Source: JALQTD01 sp965657495
GTDB taxonomy: Bacteria; Bacteroidota; Bacteroidia; Flavobacteriales_D; Sanyastnellaceae
DNA length: 31,844 bases
Reading direction: 5' to 3'
Assembly: GCA_965657495.1 (NCBI GenBank)
Contig: CBFHPD010000063.1
Coordinates: 1-31,844, forward strand
Shown: positions 8,746 through 16,103 of the stretch, piece by piece
Position numbering within the stretch: position 1 is the stretch's first letter
Layout of the letters: each line of letters opens with the position of its first letter
Notes under the pieces: generated by a model
Databases searched by the model: none
The model's input: only the letters and a program-made list of their open reading frames with translations
What the model was told of the DNA's origin: nothing
Program-made: the position numbers and the translations under genes

Positions 8746-10314
8746 TCAGCGCGGATCGAGTTCCACCCAGGGAATGATGACCTCGTCCATCGAAATGCCC
8801 CCGTGCTGGAACGTGTCCTTGAACCGGCGGACGTGCTCGCCCTGGTTGTTCGGGTAAACGAAGAAGTCGTGGCCCTTGGCGAAGATGTAGGAATCGGCCA
8901 AATTCCGCCTCGGCAGCCCAAAGGCCTCCGGATCGCGGACCTCAAAGACCTCCTTCGCGTCGTATCCGAGGTTCTTGCCCACTTTGTAGCGCGGGTTGGT
9001 GTTGGTGTCCCGCTCGCCGCGCACCACCACGTGGTCTGCGACGCGCACCGTGCCGTGGTCGGTGGTGACGATGACGCGGGCGCCGGTTTCGGCCATCCGG
9101 TCCATGGCCTCGCGCAAGGTGCTGTTTTTGAACCACGAAGCGGTCAGCGAGCGGTAGCCCGCCTCCCCTTCCGTGAGCTGCTTGATGACGTCGCTGTCCG
9201 TCCGGGCGTGCGAGAGCTGGTCCACGAAGTTGTACACCACCGCCGTGATGCCGTTTTCGCGGGTGGTGTGGAATTGGTCCACGAACTTCCGACCGTGTTC
9301 ATGCCGGATGACCTTGTGGTAGCCGGAGCGACCGCGGTAGTCGAGCCGTTTCAACAGGGATTGAAAGAGCTCCTGCTCGTGGTTATTCTTGCCGCCTTCG
9401 TCCCGTTCATCCTTCCACCACTGCGGGTGAACGCGGGCGATTTCGGCGGGGTTGAGGCCGGAGAACAGGGCGTTGCGGGCATATTGGGTGGCGGTGGGGA
9501 GGATGGAAAAGTACGGGGACTTGGTCCGGATGCGCCATTTGTCTTGCAGCATGGGCTCGATCAAATCCCATTGATCCAAACGCAAATTGTCGATGACAAT
9601 CAAGTACACCGGTCGGTCGCCCACCTCCTGCCACATCTGCGGCAGCCGCTCGGGCAAGATCCGGTGGGACAACATCGGCACCCCCTCTCCCGGCCCCGCC
9701 ATCCACTCCTCGAGGTTCCGCTCATAAAACTTCGTAAACTCTTGATCTACTTGAACATACAATGCATCGAGCATGTCGAGCATCCCCGTGTCTTGCACCT
9801 CCGTCAACTTCAGTTGAAACTGAACCAACTGCCGGTAAATGGCCACCCAGTCCTCCGCTTCCAAGCGGCCCATCATCTGCAGGGTGATGTCCCGGTACGA
9901 CCGCTGGAAATCCTGCAGCAACTGCTCGCTTTGCAGCCGGTTCACGTGGAGGAAACGCTTGAGCACAGCGAGCAGCTGTTGGGGGATGACCGGCTTGATG
10001 AGGTAGTCGCTGATGCTCGCGCCGTACGCCTCGTCCATCGTGTGTTCCTCCTCGTTTTTCGTGATCATCACCACGGGCAAATGGGGCCGCAGGGCTTGGA
10101 TGCGCCGCAGGGTCTCGATGCCGCCAATGCCCGGCATGTTTTCGTCGAGAAAGACCAAATCAAACACCCCCTCCCCCAGCTTTTCCACCGCCTCAAGCCC
10201 GTTGTTCACCGACACCACATCGTACCCGTTCTTCTCGAGGAGCATGATGTGCGGTTGCAGCAAATCGATTTCATCATCTGCCCATAAAATCTGTGGTCTG
10301 CGGTGTGTCGTCAT
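8746..10314 (-). CDS. porX: PorX-type response regulator with PglZ domain (T9SS regulation)
   Basis: A 522-residue protein with an N-terminal receiver domain (about 8-125) and a C-terminal PglZ/alkaline-phosphatase-like domain (about 200-522). The acidic pocket is 'WADDE' (D13, D14), the phospho-acceptor is Asp57 in 'FLDENMP', and Lys107 lies in 'IKP'. The PglZ part shows 'VIDNLRLDQW' and 'TTDHGTVRV', which supply metal-binding Asp, Thr and His residues. In Porphyromonas gingivalis PorX is the partner of the kinase PorY and regulates the type IX secretion system; its PglZ domain has phosphodiesterase activity. The kinase gene is not nearby. It leads a three-gene operon with tsaE and ald and is divergent from the HD-domain gene across a 143-base gap. 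Confidence 0.93.
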   Translation of the reverse strand: MTTHRRPQILWADDEIDLLQPHIMLLEKNGYDVVSVNNGLEAVEKLGEGVFDLVFLDENMPGIGGIETLRRIQALRPHLPVVMITKNEEEHTMDEAYGASISDYLIKPVIPQQLLAVLKRFLHVNRLQSEQLLQDFQRSYRDITLQMMGRLEAEDWVAIYRQLVQFQLKLTEVQDTGMLDMLDALYVQVDQEFTKFYERNLEEWMAGPGEGVPMLSHRILPERLPQMWQEVGDRPVYLIVIDNLRLDQWDLIEPMLQDKWRIRTKSPYFSILPTATQYARNALFSGLNPAEIARVHPQWWKDERDEGGKNNHEQELFQSLLKRLDYRGRSGYHKVIRHEHGRKFVDQFHTTRENGITAVVYNFVDQLSHARTDSDVIKQLTEGEAGYRSLTASWFKNSTLREAMDRMAETGARVIVTTDHGTVRVADHVVVRGERDTNTNPRYKVGKNLGYDAKEVFEVRDPEAFGLPRRNLADSYIFAKGHDFFVYPNNQGEHVRRFKDTFQHGGISMDEVIIPWVELDPR

Positions 10315-10457
10315 CGTTCAATTCATTTTGAAAAATCGCTCCCGAGCGGTGGTGAAGTGCAGGTTGCCGTTCGTGAATCCATCACCGACGGCGCCCCCCT
10401 GCGACTTAACTTGCACGAAGAAACGACAACCGGACGCAATTCTTGCCCTTTCCCCCC
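10315..10457. other. Divergent intergenic region between porX and the HD-domain gene
   Basis: These 143 bases must hold promoters for both directions. The only weak candidates seen are a TAACTTGC-like stretch on the plus strand about 50 bases before the HD gene and an AT-rich stretch just before porX. No good TAnnTTTG, hairpin or RNA gene was recognised. Confidence 0.4.
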
Positions 10458-11696
10458 ATGGCACCTTCCAACAAACGCAAAATCCTCAACGATCCGGTCT
10501 ATGGCTTCATTTCCTTGCGGCATGGCCTGACGCTGGACTTGATGGATCATCCGTACATGCAACGCCTCCGCCGCATCTCGCAGTTGGGGCTTTCGCATTT
10601 GGTCTACCCTGGCGCGGTGCACAACCGGTTTCACCACGCGGTGGGCGCGATGTACCTCATGCAGGAGGCCATCGACACCCTGCGGGAGAAGGGCATCGAC
10701 ATCACCGAGGCGGAGGCCGAAGGGGCGTGTGCGGCCATCCTGCTGCACGACATCGGGCACGGGCCGTTTTCGCACGCTTTGGAGCACAGTTTGGTGGGCG
10801 GGGTGAACCACGAAGACTTGTCGGTGCTGATGATGAATCGGATGAACGAGGAGTTTCATGGGGCGCTGGATTTGGCCATCGACATCTTCAACGACCACCA
10901 TCCGAAGGCGTTTTTGCACCAACTGGTGTCCTCCCAGCTCGACATGGACCGGCTCGACTACCTCGCCCGAGACAGCTTTTATTCCGGGGTGGCGGAAGGC
11001 AAGGTGGGCAGCGAGCGCATCATCAAGATGCTCAACGTAGTGGAGGGCAACCTGGTCATCGAAGAGAAGGGCATTTACAGCATCGAAAAGTTCTTGGTCG
11101 CGCGGCGGCTGATGTACTGGCAGGTGTACCTGCACCGGACGGTGCTCAGCGCGGAGTACATGCTCATGCACTGCCTGAAGCGCGCGCACGAATTGGGGGA
11201 AGCCGGTGCCGAGTTGTTTGCCACCCCGGCGCTGGGGTTGTTTTTGCGGAACCGGTTGGACCGGACGCAATTCTTGGCGGATCCGGAGATTTTGGACCGG
11301 TTTGCCGACCTCGATGACAGCGACATCTTATCGGCCCTGAAAGCGTGGCGGACGCACGACGACCTCGTGCTGCGCACGTTTGCCGAACGGCTCGTCAGCA
11401 GGAAGTTATTCCGCATTGAACTCCGGGCAGAGGCGTTCCGTCCGGAGGAAGTGGCGCAGCGCACGCAGGCGCTGGCGGATTTGTGGTCGATCACCCCGGA
11501 ACAGGCCGGGGCGTTTGTGCTGAACGACCGCGTGCGGAACCAGGCGTACCGGGCAGGTGGCATCCAGGTGCTGTTCAAAACGGGCCAGGTGGCGGATTTG
11601 GTGGATGCGCTCGACGACACACGGAATGCATCCGATTTGGTGGTCGCCAAGTCCTTCCTTTGCTACCCCAAAGAACTGGACGCCACTGCTCCGTGA
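10458..11696 (+). CDS. HD-domain phosphohydrolase (dNTPase/SAMHD1-like family)
   Basis: The 412-residue protein has the layout of COG1078-type HD hydrolases. The metal ligands are visible: His59/60 in 'NRFHHAVG', His97-Asp98 in 'LLHDIGHGPFSHALEH', and a later Asp in 'LDMDRLDYLARDS' (162-167). 'KILNDPVYGFI' and 'RLRRISQLGL' near the N-terminus are the usual entry motifs. Relatives act on nucleoside triphosphates, but the substrate here is unknown. The ATG at 10458 is preferred over a TTG five codons upstream. It stands alone, convergent with rng. Confidence 0.85.
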   Translation: MAPSNKRKILNDPVYGFISLRHGLTLDLMDHPYMQRLRRISQLGLSHLVYPGAVHNRFHHAVGAMYLMQEAIDTLREKGIDITEAEAEGACAAILLHDIGHGPFSHALEHSLVGGVNHEDLSVLMMNRMNEEFHGALDLAIDIFNDHHPKAFLHQLVSSQLDMDRLDYLARDSFYSGVAEGKVGSERIIKMLNVVEGNLVIEEKGIYSIEKFLVARRLMYWQVYLHRTVLSAEYMLMHCLKRAHELGEAGAELFATPALGLFLRNRLDRTQFLADPEILDRFADLDDSDILSALKAWRTHDDLVLRTFAERLVSRKLFRIELRAEAFRPEEVAQRTQALADLWSITPEQAGAFVLNDRVRNQAYRAGGIQVLFKTGQVADLVDALDDTRNASDLVVAKSFLCYPKELDATAP

Positions 11697-11747
11697 CACG
11701 GGGTCCGGTGCAAGTGGCGTCCGAAGGCCTTTGTTGCGAAGGGCAAA

Positions 11748-13298
11748 TCAGGTAATGAGCTCCTCGCCGAGTTGGTTGTAGAGGTGGTATTCCAGCAGCT
11801 CCATGGAACTGTTGGACTCCAAGATGAGGGCAATTCCGAACTGCTTGCGCCATTTGCGGATCTGCGACTTCCACCAGCCCGACTTCAGGTAGGCCTCCAC
11901 AATGGGGTGCACCACGAGCGTGAGCCGGCGGTGTCCTTCAGCCGTGCTCAAATAGTTCAAGCTGTTTTCGATGGTGTCGGTGATCAAAATGGACGCACCC
12001 ACCTCACCGGTGCCGCCGCAGGTCGGGCATTTTTCGGCGGTTTTGATCTTGGCCACAGGCCGCACGCGCTGACGCGTCAGCTCCACCACGCCGAAACGGC
12101 TGGGCGGTTGGATGTTGTGCTTGGCCTTGTCTTTCGCCATGGCCGCCTTCATGGCATCCGTGAGCTGCTTGTTGTGCTCGCGTTTGGCCATGTCGATGAA
12201 ATCGATGGCGATGATGCCGCCCATGTCCCGCAGCCGGAGCACGCGGGCGATCTCGTCCACGCACTCGAGGTTCGTGTGCAAGGCGTTTTCCTCTTGGTCC
12301 TTCGCACCGGACTTGCGGCCTCCGCTGTTCACATCGATGACGTGCATGGCTTCGGTTTGCTCGATGATGAGGTAAGCCCCGCTGCGCAGGTTCACTTGGC
12401 GACCAAACGCCGCCTTGATCTGGCGGTGGATGCTCCGCGCATTGAACAAATCCTTGTCCTTGGCGACCTTCAAGATTTCCTCCTTTTCCGGAGCGATGCT
12501 GCGGAGGTAATTCCGCACGTCGTCTGCAAGCTTGGCGTCGTTGACATGGATGGCAGTGCAATCCGGGGCCAACACGTCCCGCAGGACTGCGCTGGTCTTG
12601 TCAATCTCGCCGAGCACGCGCTTGCCGGGTTTGGCATGGCGCAACCGCTTGTGCAACTCCGACCACCGGTTCACGAGGTCCTCCAAATCGGCGTGCAAGT
12701 CCGCCGCCCCCTTTTCTTCGGCCACCGTTCGCACGATGATCCCAAAGCCCGGGGGCTGGATGCTCTGCATGAGCCGCCGCAACCGCGTCCGCTCGGCCTC
12801 TCCCTTGATGCGGGACGAGAGGGACACCTTGTCGCTGAACGGCACCAGCACCAAATAACGTCCGGGCAGCGTGACTTCAGCGGTCAACCGCGGCCCCTTG
12901 GAGCTGATGGGCTCCTTCGCGACTTGAACAAGCACCAATTGCGAAGCACTGACTTCGTCCTTGATCTTGCCCTTCTTATCAATCTCCTGCTCCTTTTTGA
13001 AATGGGCCAAATCCGAAACCGGTTGCTTGCCCCCCATTACCCGCTTCACATACTGCTGCTGTGTCCGGTAATGCGGCCCCAAATCCAAGTAATGCAAGAA
13101 GGCATCGCGCTCATGCCCAACGTCGACAAACGCCGCGTTCAAACTGGGCAATACCTTTCTAACCCGCCCGAGATAAATATCTCCGACAGCATAATCCGTC
13201 CCCCCTTGGTCGCGATGAAGTTCGGTGAGTACACCGTCTTCGACCAAGGCGATTTCGACGCCAGAAGACGTCGCGTTGATGACCAATTCTTTGCTCAC
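11748..13298 (-). CDS. rng: Ribonuclease E/G family endoribonuclease
   Basis: A 516-residue RNase G-like enzyme. It has an N-terminal S1 RNA-binding domain ('VGDIYLGRVRKVLPSLNAAFVDVG' region, about 38-62), the 5'-sensor/RNase H-like region and the catalytic DNase I-like region with 'IDVNSGG' and 'IIAIDFIDM', which carry the two metal-binding Asp residues. The zinc-link cysteines 'CPTCGG' follow. It cleaves single-stranded AU-rich RNA in rRNA maturation and mRNA decay. The long RNase E scaffold tail is absent. The GTG at 13298 (VSKELVINA) is chosen because family members begin there; the only upstream alternative is TTG at 13325. It is the last gene of the HU-TPR-small protein-rng operon, with a hairpin in its leader. 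Confidence 0.94.
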   Translation of the reverse strand: MSKELVINATSSGVEIALVEDGVLTELHRDQGGTDYAVGDIYLGRVRKVLPSLNAAFVDVGHERDAFLHYLDLGPHYRTQQQYVKRVMGGKQPVSDLAHFKKEQEIDKKGKIKDEVSASQLVLVQVAKEPISSKGPRLTAEVTLPGRYLVLVPFSDKVSLSSRIKGEAERTRLRRLMQSIQPPGFGIIVRTVAEEKGAADLHADLEDLVNRWSELHKRLRHAKPGKRVLGEIDKTSAVLRDVLAPDCTAIHVNDAKLADDVRNYLRSIAPEKEEILKVAKDKDLFNARSIHRQIKAAFGRQVNLRSGAYLIIEQTEAMHVIDVNSGGRKSGAKDQEENALHTNLECVDEIARVLRLRDMGGIIAIDFIDMAKREHNKQLTDAMKAAMAKDKAKHNIQPPSRFGVVELTRQRVRPVAKIKTAEKCPTCGGTGEVGASILITDTIENSLNYLSTAEGHRRLTLVVHPIVEAYLKSGWWKSQIRKWRKQFGIALILESNSSMELLEYHLYNQLGEELIT

Positions 13299-13333
13299 GC
13301 GCGAATCGGTTAGTGCGCAAGGCAAGACGCCCA

Positions 13334-13354
13334 GGCCACCCTGAACAGGTGGCC
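13334..13354 (-). promoter_or_regulatory. Hairpin in the leader of the RNase E/G gene
   Basis: GGCCACC (13334-13340) and GGTGGCC (13348-13354) form a perfect seven-pair stem with a seven-base loop. It lies between the 29-aa gene and rng, 35 bases before the rng start. It is not followed by a T run on the minus strand, so it is not an intrinsic terminator. It could be a processing or stability element; E. coli rne is autoregulated through its 5' leader, but a parallel here is only inference. Confidence 0.55.
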
Positions 13355-13365
13355 CGAGCTATGCC

Positions 13366-13455
13366 TTACTTCTTTTTGTGGCGATTCTTACGCAGACGCT
13401 TCTTACGCTTGTGCGTGGCCATCTTGTGGCGCTTCCGTTTTTTTCCGCTTGGCAT
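13366..13455 (-). CDS. 29-residue highly basic protein, candidate lineage-specific ribosomal protein (bL38-like?)
   Basis: ATG at 13455 opens a 29-codon frame ending in TAA at 13366. It begins MPSGKKRKRHKM and ends RKNRHKKK; 20 of 29 residues are Lys, Arg or His and there is no acidic residue. I recognise the sequence type as a tiny protein repeated across Bacteroidota genomes at this same locus. Its composition fits an rRNA-buried ribosomal protein. A Bacteroidota-specific ribosomal protein, bL38, was reported in the Flavobacterium johnsoniae ribosome structure; I cannot confirm that this is it. It sits 12 bases after the TPR gene and upstream of rng, in one operon with HU. Confidence 0.8.
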   Translation of the reverse strand: MPSGKKRKRHKMATHKRKKRLRKNRHKKK

Positions 13456-13467
13456 AGCTGTATGGTT

Positions 13468-14082
13468 TTAGTCTGATGAACCGGATTTTCCGGCTTCCAA
13501 TCGTTGAATGAACCCTTCCACACTGGCTGTAACAGCCGTATCAGGTGCGTAGGGCAAATATGCGTGATAACGGCTCAAGGCCGCCTCGCGTTCTCCTTTG
13601 AAGTCGTAGCAGCGGGCTGCGAAGAACAAGCCGCTGTGGAACGTAGGGTCCGCCTCCATGCAGGCTTCGAAGCCTTCAATGGCGCGGTCGTAGTACTCGT
13701 CCTCCATGTCGAGGAGGGCGAGTTGGAACGTCGCCTCGAAATGGCCCGGCTCGAGGCTGAGCACATCGGCGAACCGCTCCCGGGCTTTTTCGATCTGGCC
13801 ACTTTGGACCGAGAACAAGCCGAGCCAGACCACGGCATCCACGTTGGGGGGATCCGACTCAGCCAACTCGCGCAGCTTCATCACCCCTTCCATCGGATTG
13901 GGGCCGTTCACAAGGGCCACCGCGCGGTCCACAGCAGACAACGCTGTGTCCGCATCCATGGCCTGCACGGCTTGGATGGCCTCATCCGCTGAGCTCGACG
14001 GTTTGCGATCGAGCAGCATGATGGCCACCAACACCCCCGCTGCGGCGACGAGCAAGGCAACTTGTCCCTTCTTCAATTTCAT
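13468..14082 (-). CDS. Membrane-anchored TPR protein
   Basis: A 204-residue protein with one N-terminal transmembrane or uncleaved signal segment (about residues 8-25, 'VALLVAAAGVLVAIMLL') followed by tetratricopeptide repeats (about 75-190), such as 'AVVWLGLFSVQSGQIEKARERF' and 'ATFQLALLDMEDEYYDRAIEGFEACMEADP' read in part. TPRs are helical scaffolds for protein contacts; no partner can be named. Its ATG overlaps the HU stop in ATGA (14079-14082), implying translational coupling. Position between HU and rng is a common Bacteroidota arrangement. The N-in, C-out orientation would place the repeats in the periplasm. Confidence 0.82.
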   Translation of the reverse strand: MKLKKGQVALLVAAAGVLVAIMLLDRKPSSSADEAIQAVQAMDADTALSAVDRAVALVNGPNPMEGVMKLRELAESDPPNVDAVVWLGLFSVQSGQIEKARERFADVLSLEPGHFEATFQLALLDMEDEYYDRAIEGFEACMEADPTFHSGLFFAARCYDFKGEREAALSRYHAYLPYAPDTAVTASVEGFIQRLEAGKSGSSD

Positions 14083-14372
14083 CCCTCTACCGGGACTTTC
14101 GCCTTCACGTGGTCCACGAACTCTTTCGCAGGCTTGAATGACGGAATGTTGTGGGCTGGGATTTGGATGGACTGCTTGGCTTTGATGTTGCGACCGGTCT
14201 TCGCAGCGCGGGTCTTCACGACGAAGCTACCGAAACCACGCAAGTAAACATTCTCCCCGCTCTCCACGGATTCGCGCACGGTGGTCATGAACGCCTCGAC
14301 CGTGTTTTGAACATCTTGTTTCTCCATTCCCGTTTGCTCTGCAATGCGGGTAACAATGTCTGCTTTCGTCAT
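14079..14372 (-). CDS. HU/IHF-family DNA-binding protein
   Basis: A 97-residue histone-like protein starting MTKADIVTRIAEQTG. It has the two-helix dimerisation base and then the 'VYLRGFGSFVVKTRAAKTGRN' beta region, with the arm 'IPAHNIPSFKPAKEF'. The PAHN-x-PSFKPAK pattern with Pro at the arm tip is the DNA-intercalating region that bends DNA. The family compacts the nucleoid and assists recombination and transcription; whether it is a homodimer or has a partner cannot be seen. The ATG at 14372 is the canonical start, and an upstream in-frame extension is rejected. It leads the operon and is divergent from mutY, with a perfect -7 box about 56 bases upstream. Confidence 0.95.
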   Translation of the reverse strand: MTKADIVTRIAEQTGMEKQDVQNTVEAFMTTVRESVESGENVYLRGFGSFVVKTRAAKTGRNIKAKQSIQIPAHNIPSFKPAKEFVDHVKAKVPVEG

Positions 14373-14428
14373 CTTGCTTGTAGGTTTGTCAGTTCCAATT
14401 TCCCTCCGCTTTCGCGAATTGAGGGGTG

Positions 14429-14436
14429 CAAAAATA
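14429..14436 (-). promoter_or_regulatory. -7 box of the HU-TPR-rng operon
   Basis: Read on the minus strand this is TATTTTTG, an exact match to TAnnTTTG, 56 bases before the HU start codon. A leader of about 50 bases is predicted. No TTG is found at 17-19 spacing; the nearest is 23 bases upstream. Confidence 0.5.
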
Positions 14437-14465
14437 AGGTTATCCGGTTGAAAACGAAACAACTG

Positions 14466-15542
14466 ATGCAACTATCTGAAAATGCAGCCCACCGCGACGC
14501 CGTTTCGCGGTTAAAAGTTTGGTTCTCAACTCACCAGCGCGACCTGCCGTGGCGGCAGCACCGCACCCCTTATGGCACTTGGCTGTGCGAGATCATTATG
14601 CAGCAGACCCGAATCGACCAAGGACTGGCGTACTGGCACCGGTTCATGGAGCTGTTTCCGGACGTGCATGCGCTGGCGGCGGCGAGCGAGGACGAGGTGC
14701 TGAAAGCGTGGCAGGGGCTGGGGTATTACAGCCGTGCTCGGAACCTGCATCGCGCGGCGGGCGTGGTTTCGCGGGAGCTCGGCGGGGCGTTTCCCGAGGC
14801 GGCGGCGGGCTGGCGGGAATTGCCTGGCGTGGGGCCGTACACGGCGGCGGCGGTGGCCTCGATGTGTTATGGCGAGGCCGTGGCCGCGGTGGACGGGAAC
14901 GTGAATCGGGTGGTGGCGCGGTTCGTGGGGTTGGACGAGCCGGTGGACCGGCCGGCGGGTCGGCGGGCCGTGGAGGCGGCCGCGGGGGCGTTGTTGGACC
15001 GGGATGAGCCAGGGGTGCACAACGAGGCGATGATGGAATTGGGGGCGTTGGTTTGCACGCCGCGGGCGCCGGAATGCGGGGAGTGTCCGTTGGTGGGGGG
15101 GTGCGCATCGGCGGGTGAGGCGGAAGCCGTAGCGCGGCGGCCGGTGAAGGCGGGAAAGGCGAAGGTGTTGGACGTGGCCGTGGTGGGGCACGTGTTGACC
15201 GATGGGGTGCGGGTCGCGGTGCGGAGGCGGCCGGAGGCGGGGATTTGGGGCGGATTGTGGGAGTTTCCGGGGGCGTGGGTGGAGGGGGTGCGCGGGGGCG
15301 AGGTGGGGTTGCCGCCGGTGCGGGGGGCGGAATGGCGGGGGGAGGTGGTGCCGCGGGGGGGCCATGTGCTGAGCCACCGGCGGTTGTGGGGGCGCTGGGG
15401 GGTGTGGCGCGTGGCGGGGCCGGGGGCGGATTGGGGGGCGGATTGGGAGTGGGTGACGTGGGAGGAGGCGCAGGCCAAACCCTGGCCGCGGATGACCGAG
15501 CGGGCCTGGCCCGAGCTCCTCGAAGCGGCGGGCGCGGTGTGA
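14466..15542 (+). CDS. mutY: A/G-specific adenine glycosylase MutY
   Basis: A 358-residue base-excision repair enzyme that removes adenine mispaired with 8-oxoguanine. Catalytic Glu42 lies in 'CEIIMQQT', the helix-hairpin-helix is 'LPGVGPYTAAAV' (119-130) and the catalytic Asp143 is in 'VDGNVNRV'. The iron-sulfur cysteines 197, 204, 207 and 213 have the exact C-x6-C-x2-C-x5-C spacing. A NUDIX-like C-terminal domain (about 235-350) that recognises 8-oxoG follows, with 'GGLWEFPGAW' and 'LSHRRL'. The codons of the last two thirds end almost only in G, giving a very G-rich coding strand. It opens the long gldE/gldD/lptC/ppiD block. Confidence 0.95.
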   Translation: MQLSENAAHRDAVSRLKVWFSTHQRDLPWRQHRTPYGTWLCEIIMQQTRIDQGLAYWHRFMELFPDVHALAAASEDEVLKAWQGLGYYSRARNLHRAAGVVSRELGGAFPEAAAGWRELPGVGPYTAAAVASMCYGEAVAAVDGNVNRVVARFVGLDEPVDRPAGRRAVEAAAGALLDRDEPGVHNEAMMELGALVCTPRAPECGECPLVGGCASAGEAEAVARRPVKAGKAKVLDVAVVGHVLTDGVRVAVRRRPEAGIWGGLWEFPGAWVEGVRGGEVGLPPVRGAEWRGEVVPRGGHVLSHRRLWGRWGVWRVAGPGADWGADWEWVTWEEAQAKPWPRMTERAWPELLEAAGAV

Positions 15543-15596
15543 CGAATTTGTGGACAAATCGGTCGGGGCGAGCGGCGAGGCGGGCGGGGTTTGGCC

Positions 15597-15604
15597 TAAT
15601 TTTG
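15597..15604 (+). promoter_or_regulatory. -7 box before ssb
   Basis: TAATTTTG matches TAnnTTTG exactly and ends seven bases before the ssb ATG. It is the only AT-rich patch after the extremely GC-rich mutY end, suggesting a separate ssb promoter with almost no leader. A -33 TTG is not evident. Confidence 0.5.
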
Positions 15605-15611
15605 AATCATC

Positions 15612-16088
15612 ATGGCAGGAATCAACAAAGTCATCCTCGTCGGCAACCTCGGCCGCGACCCGGAAATGCGCTACACCCAGAACCAAGTGCCCGTCTGCAC
15701 CTTTTCGATGGCCACCTCGGAAACGTACAAAGACCGCACTTCTGGCGAACGGATCACGCAGACCGAATGGCACAACATCGTGCTGTGGCGCGGCCTGGCG
15801 GAAACGGCGAATCAATACTTGCGCAAGGGTGCACAGGTCTACATCGAAGGCAAGCTGCAGACCCGTTCGTGGGAGGATCAGTCCGGCCAAAAGCGCTACA
15901 CCACCGAAGTGGTGGGCGACGTGATGCAATTCCTCGACCGGCCGAGCGACAGCGGGCCGCGAGCCGGAGCCGCTCCGCATCCCGCGACCGCGGAACAAGC
16001 CAGCCCCGCAGCAGCAGCTGCTCCCGCGACTCCCGCGGCCGAGCCTTCCGCTGCGGCGCCGAGCGAGGCGGAAGACACGCCGTTCTAA
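15612..16088 (+). CDS. ssb: Single-stranded DNA-binding protein
   Basis: A 158-residue SSB with the N-terminal OB fold (1-108: 'MAGINKVILVGNLGRDPEMRY', 'TEWHNIVLWRGLAE', 'VYIEGKLQTRSW' in order), a Pro/Ala/Ser-rich linker and the acidic tail ending EDTPF, which resembles the canonical DDxPF tip that recruits repair and replication proteins. It coats single-stranded DNA during replication, recombination and repair. It follows mutY by 69 bases and precedes gldE by 15 bases. Thr replaces the usual hydrophobic or Ile/Leu residue in the tip, a mild deviation. Confidence 0.96.
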   Translation: MAGINKVILVGNLGRDPEMRYTQNQVPVCTFSMATSETYKDRTSGERITQTEWHNIVLWRGLAETANQYLRKGAQVYIEGKLQTRSWEDQSGQKRYTTEVVGDVMQFLDRPSDSGPRAGAAPHPATAEQASPAAAAAPATPAAEPSAAAPSEAEDTPF

Positions 16089-16103
16089 CCAACGCCTCCC
16101 CTC

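Noticed and set aside
8803..10287. A 494-codon plus-strand frame across porX
   Set aside because: The porX receiver and PglZ motifs are intact on the minus strand; the antisense frame has no start context or recognisable domain.
11772..13313. A 513-codon plus-strand frame across rng
   Set aside because: It is antisense to a full-length RNase E/G with catalytic residues; mirrored codon bias explains it.
15240..15420. G-rich tracts looking like a tandem repeat or CRISPR-like unit
   Set aside because: There are no regular repeat units or spacers; the tracts are consecutive Gly, Val, Ala and Arg codons of mutY.
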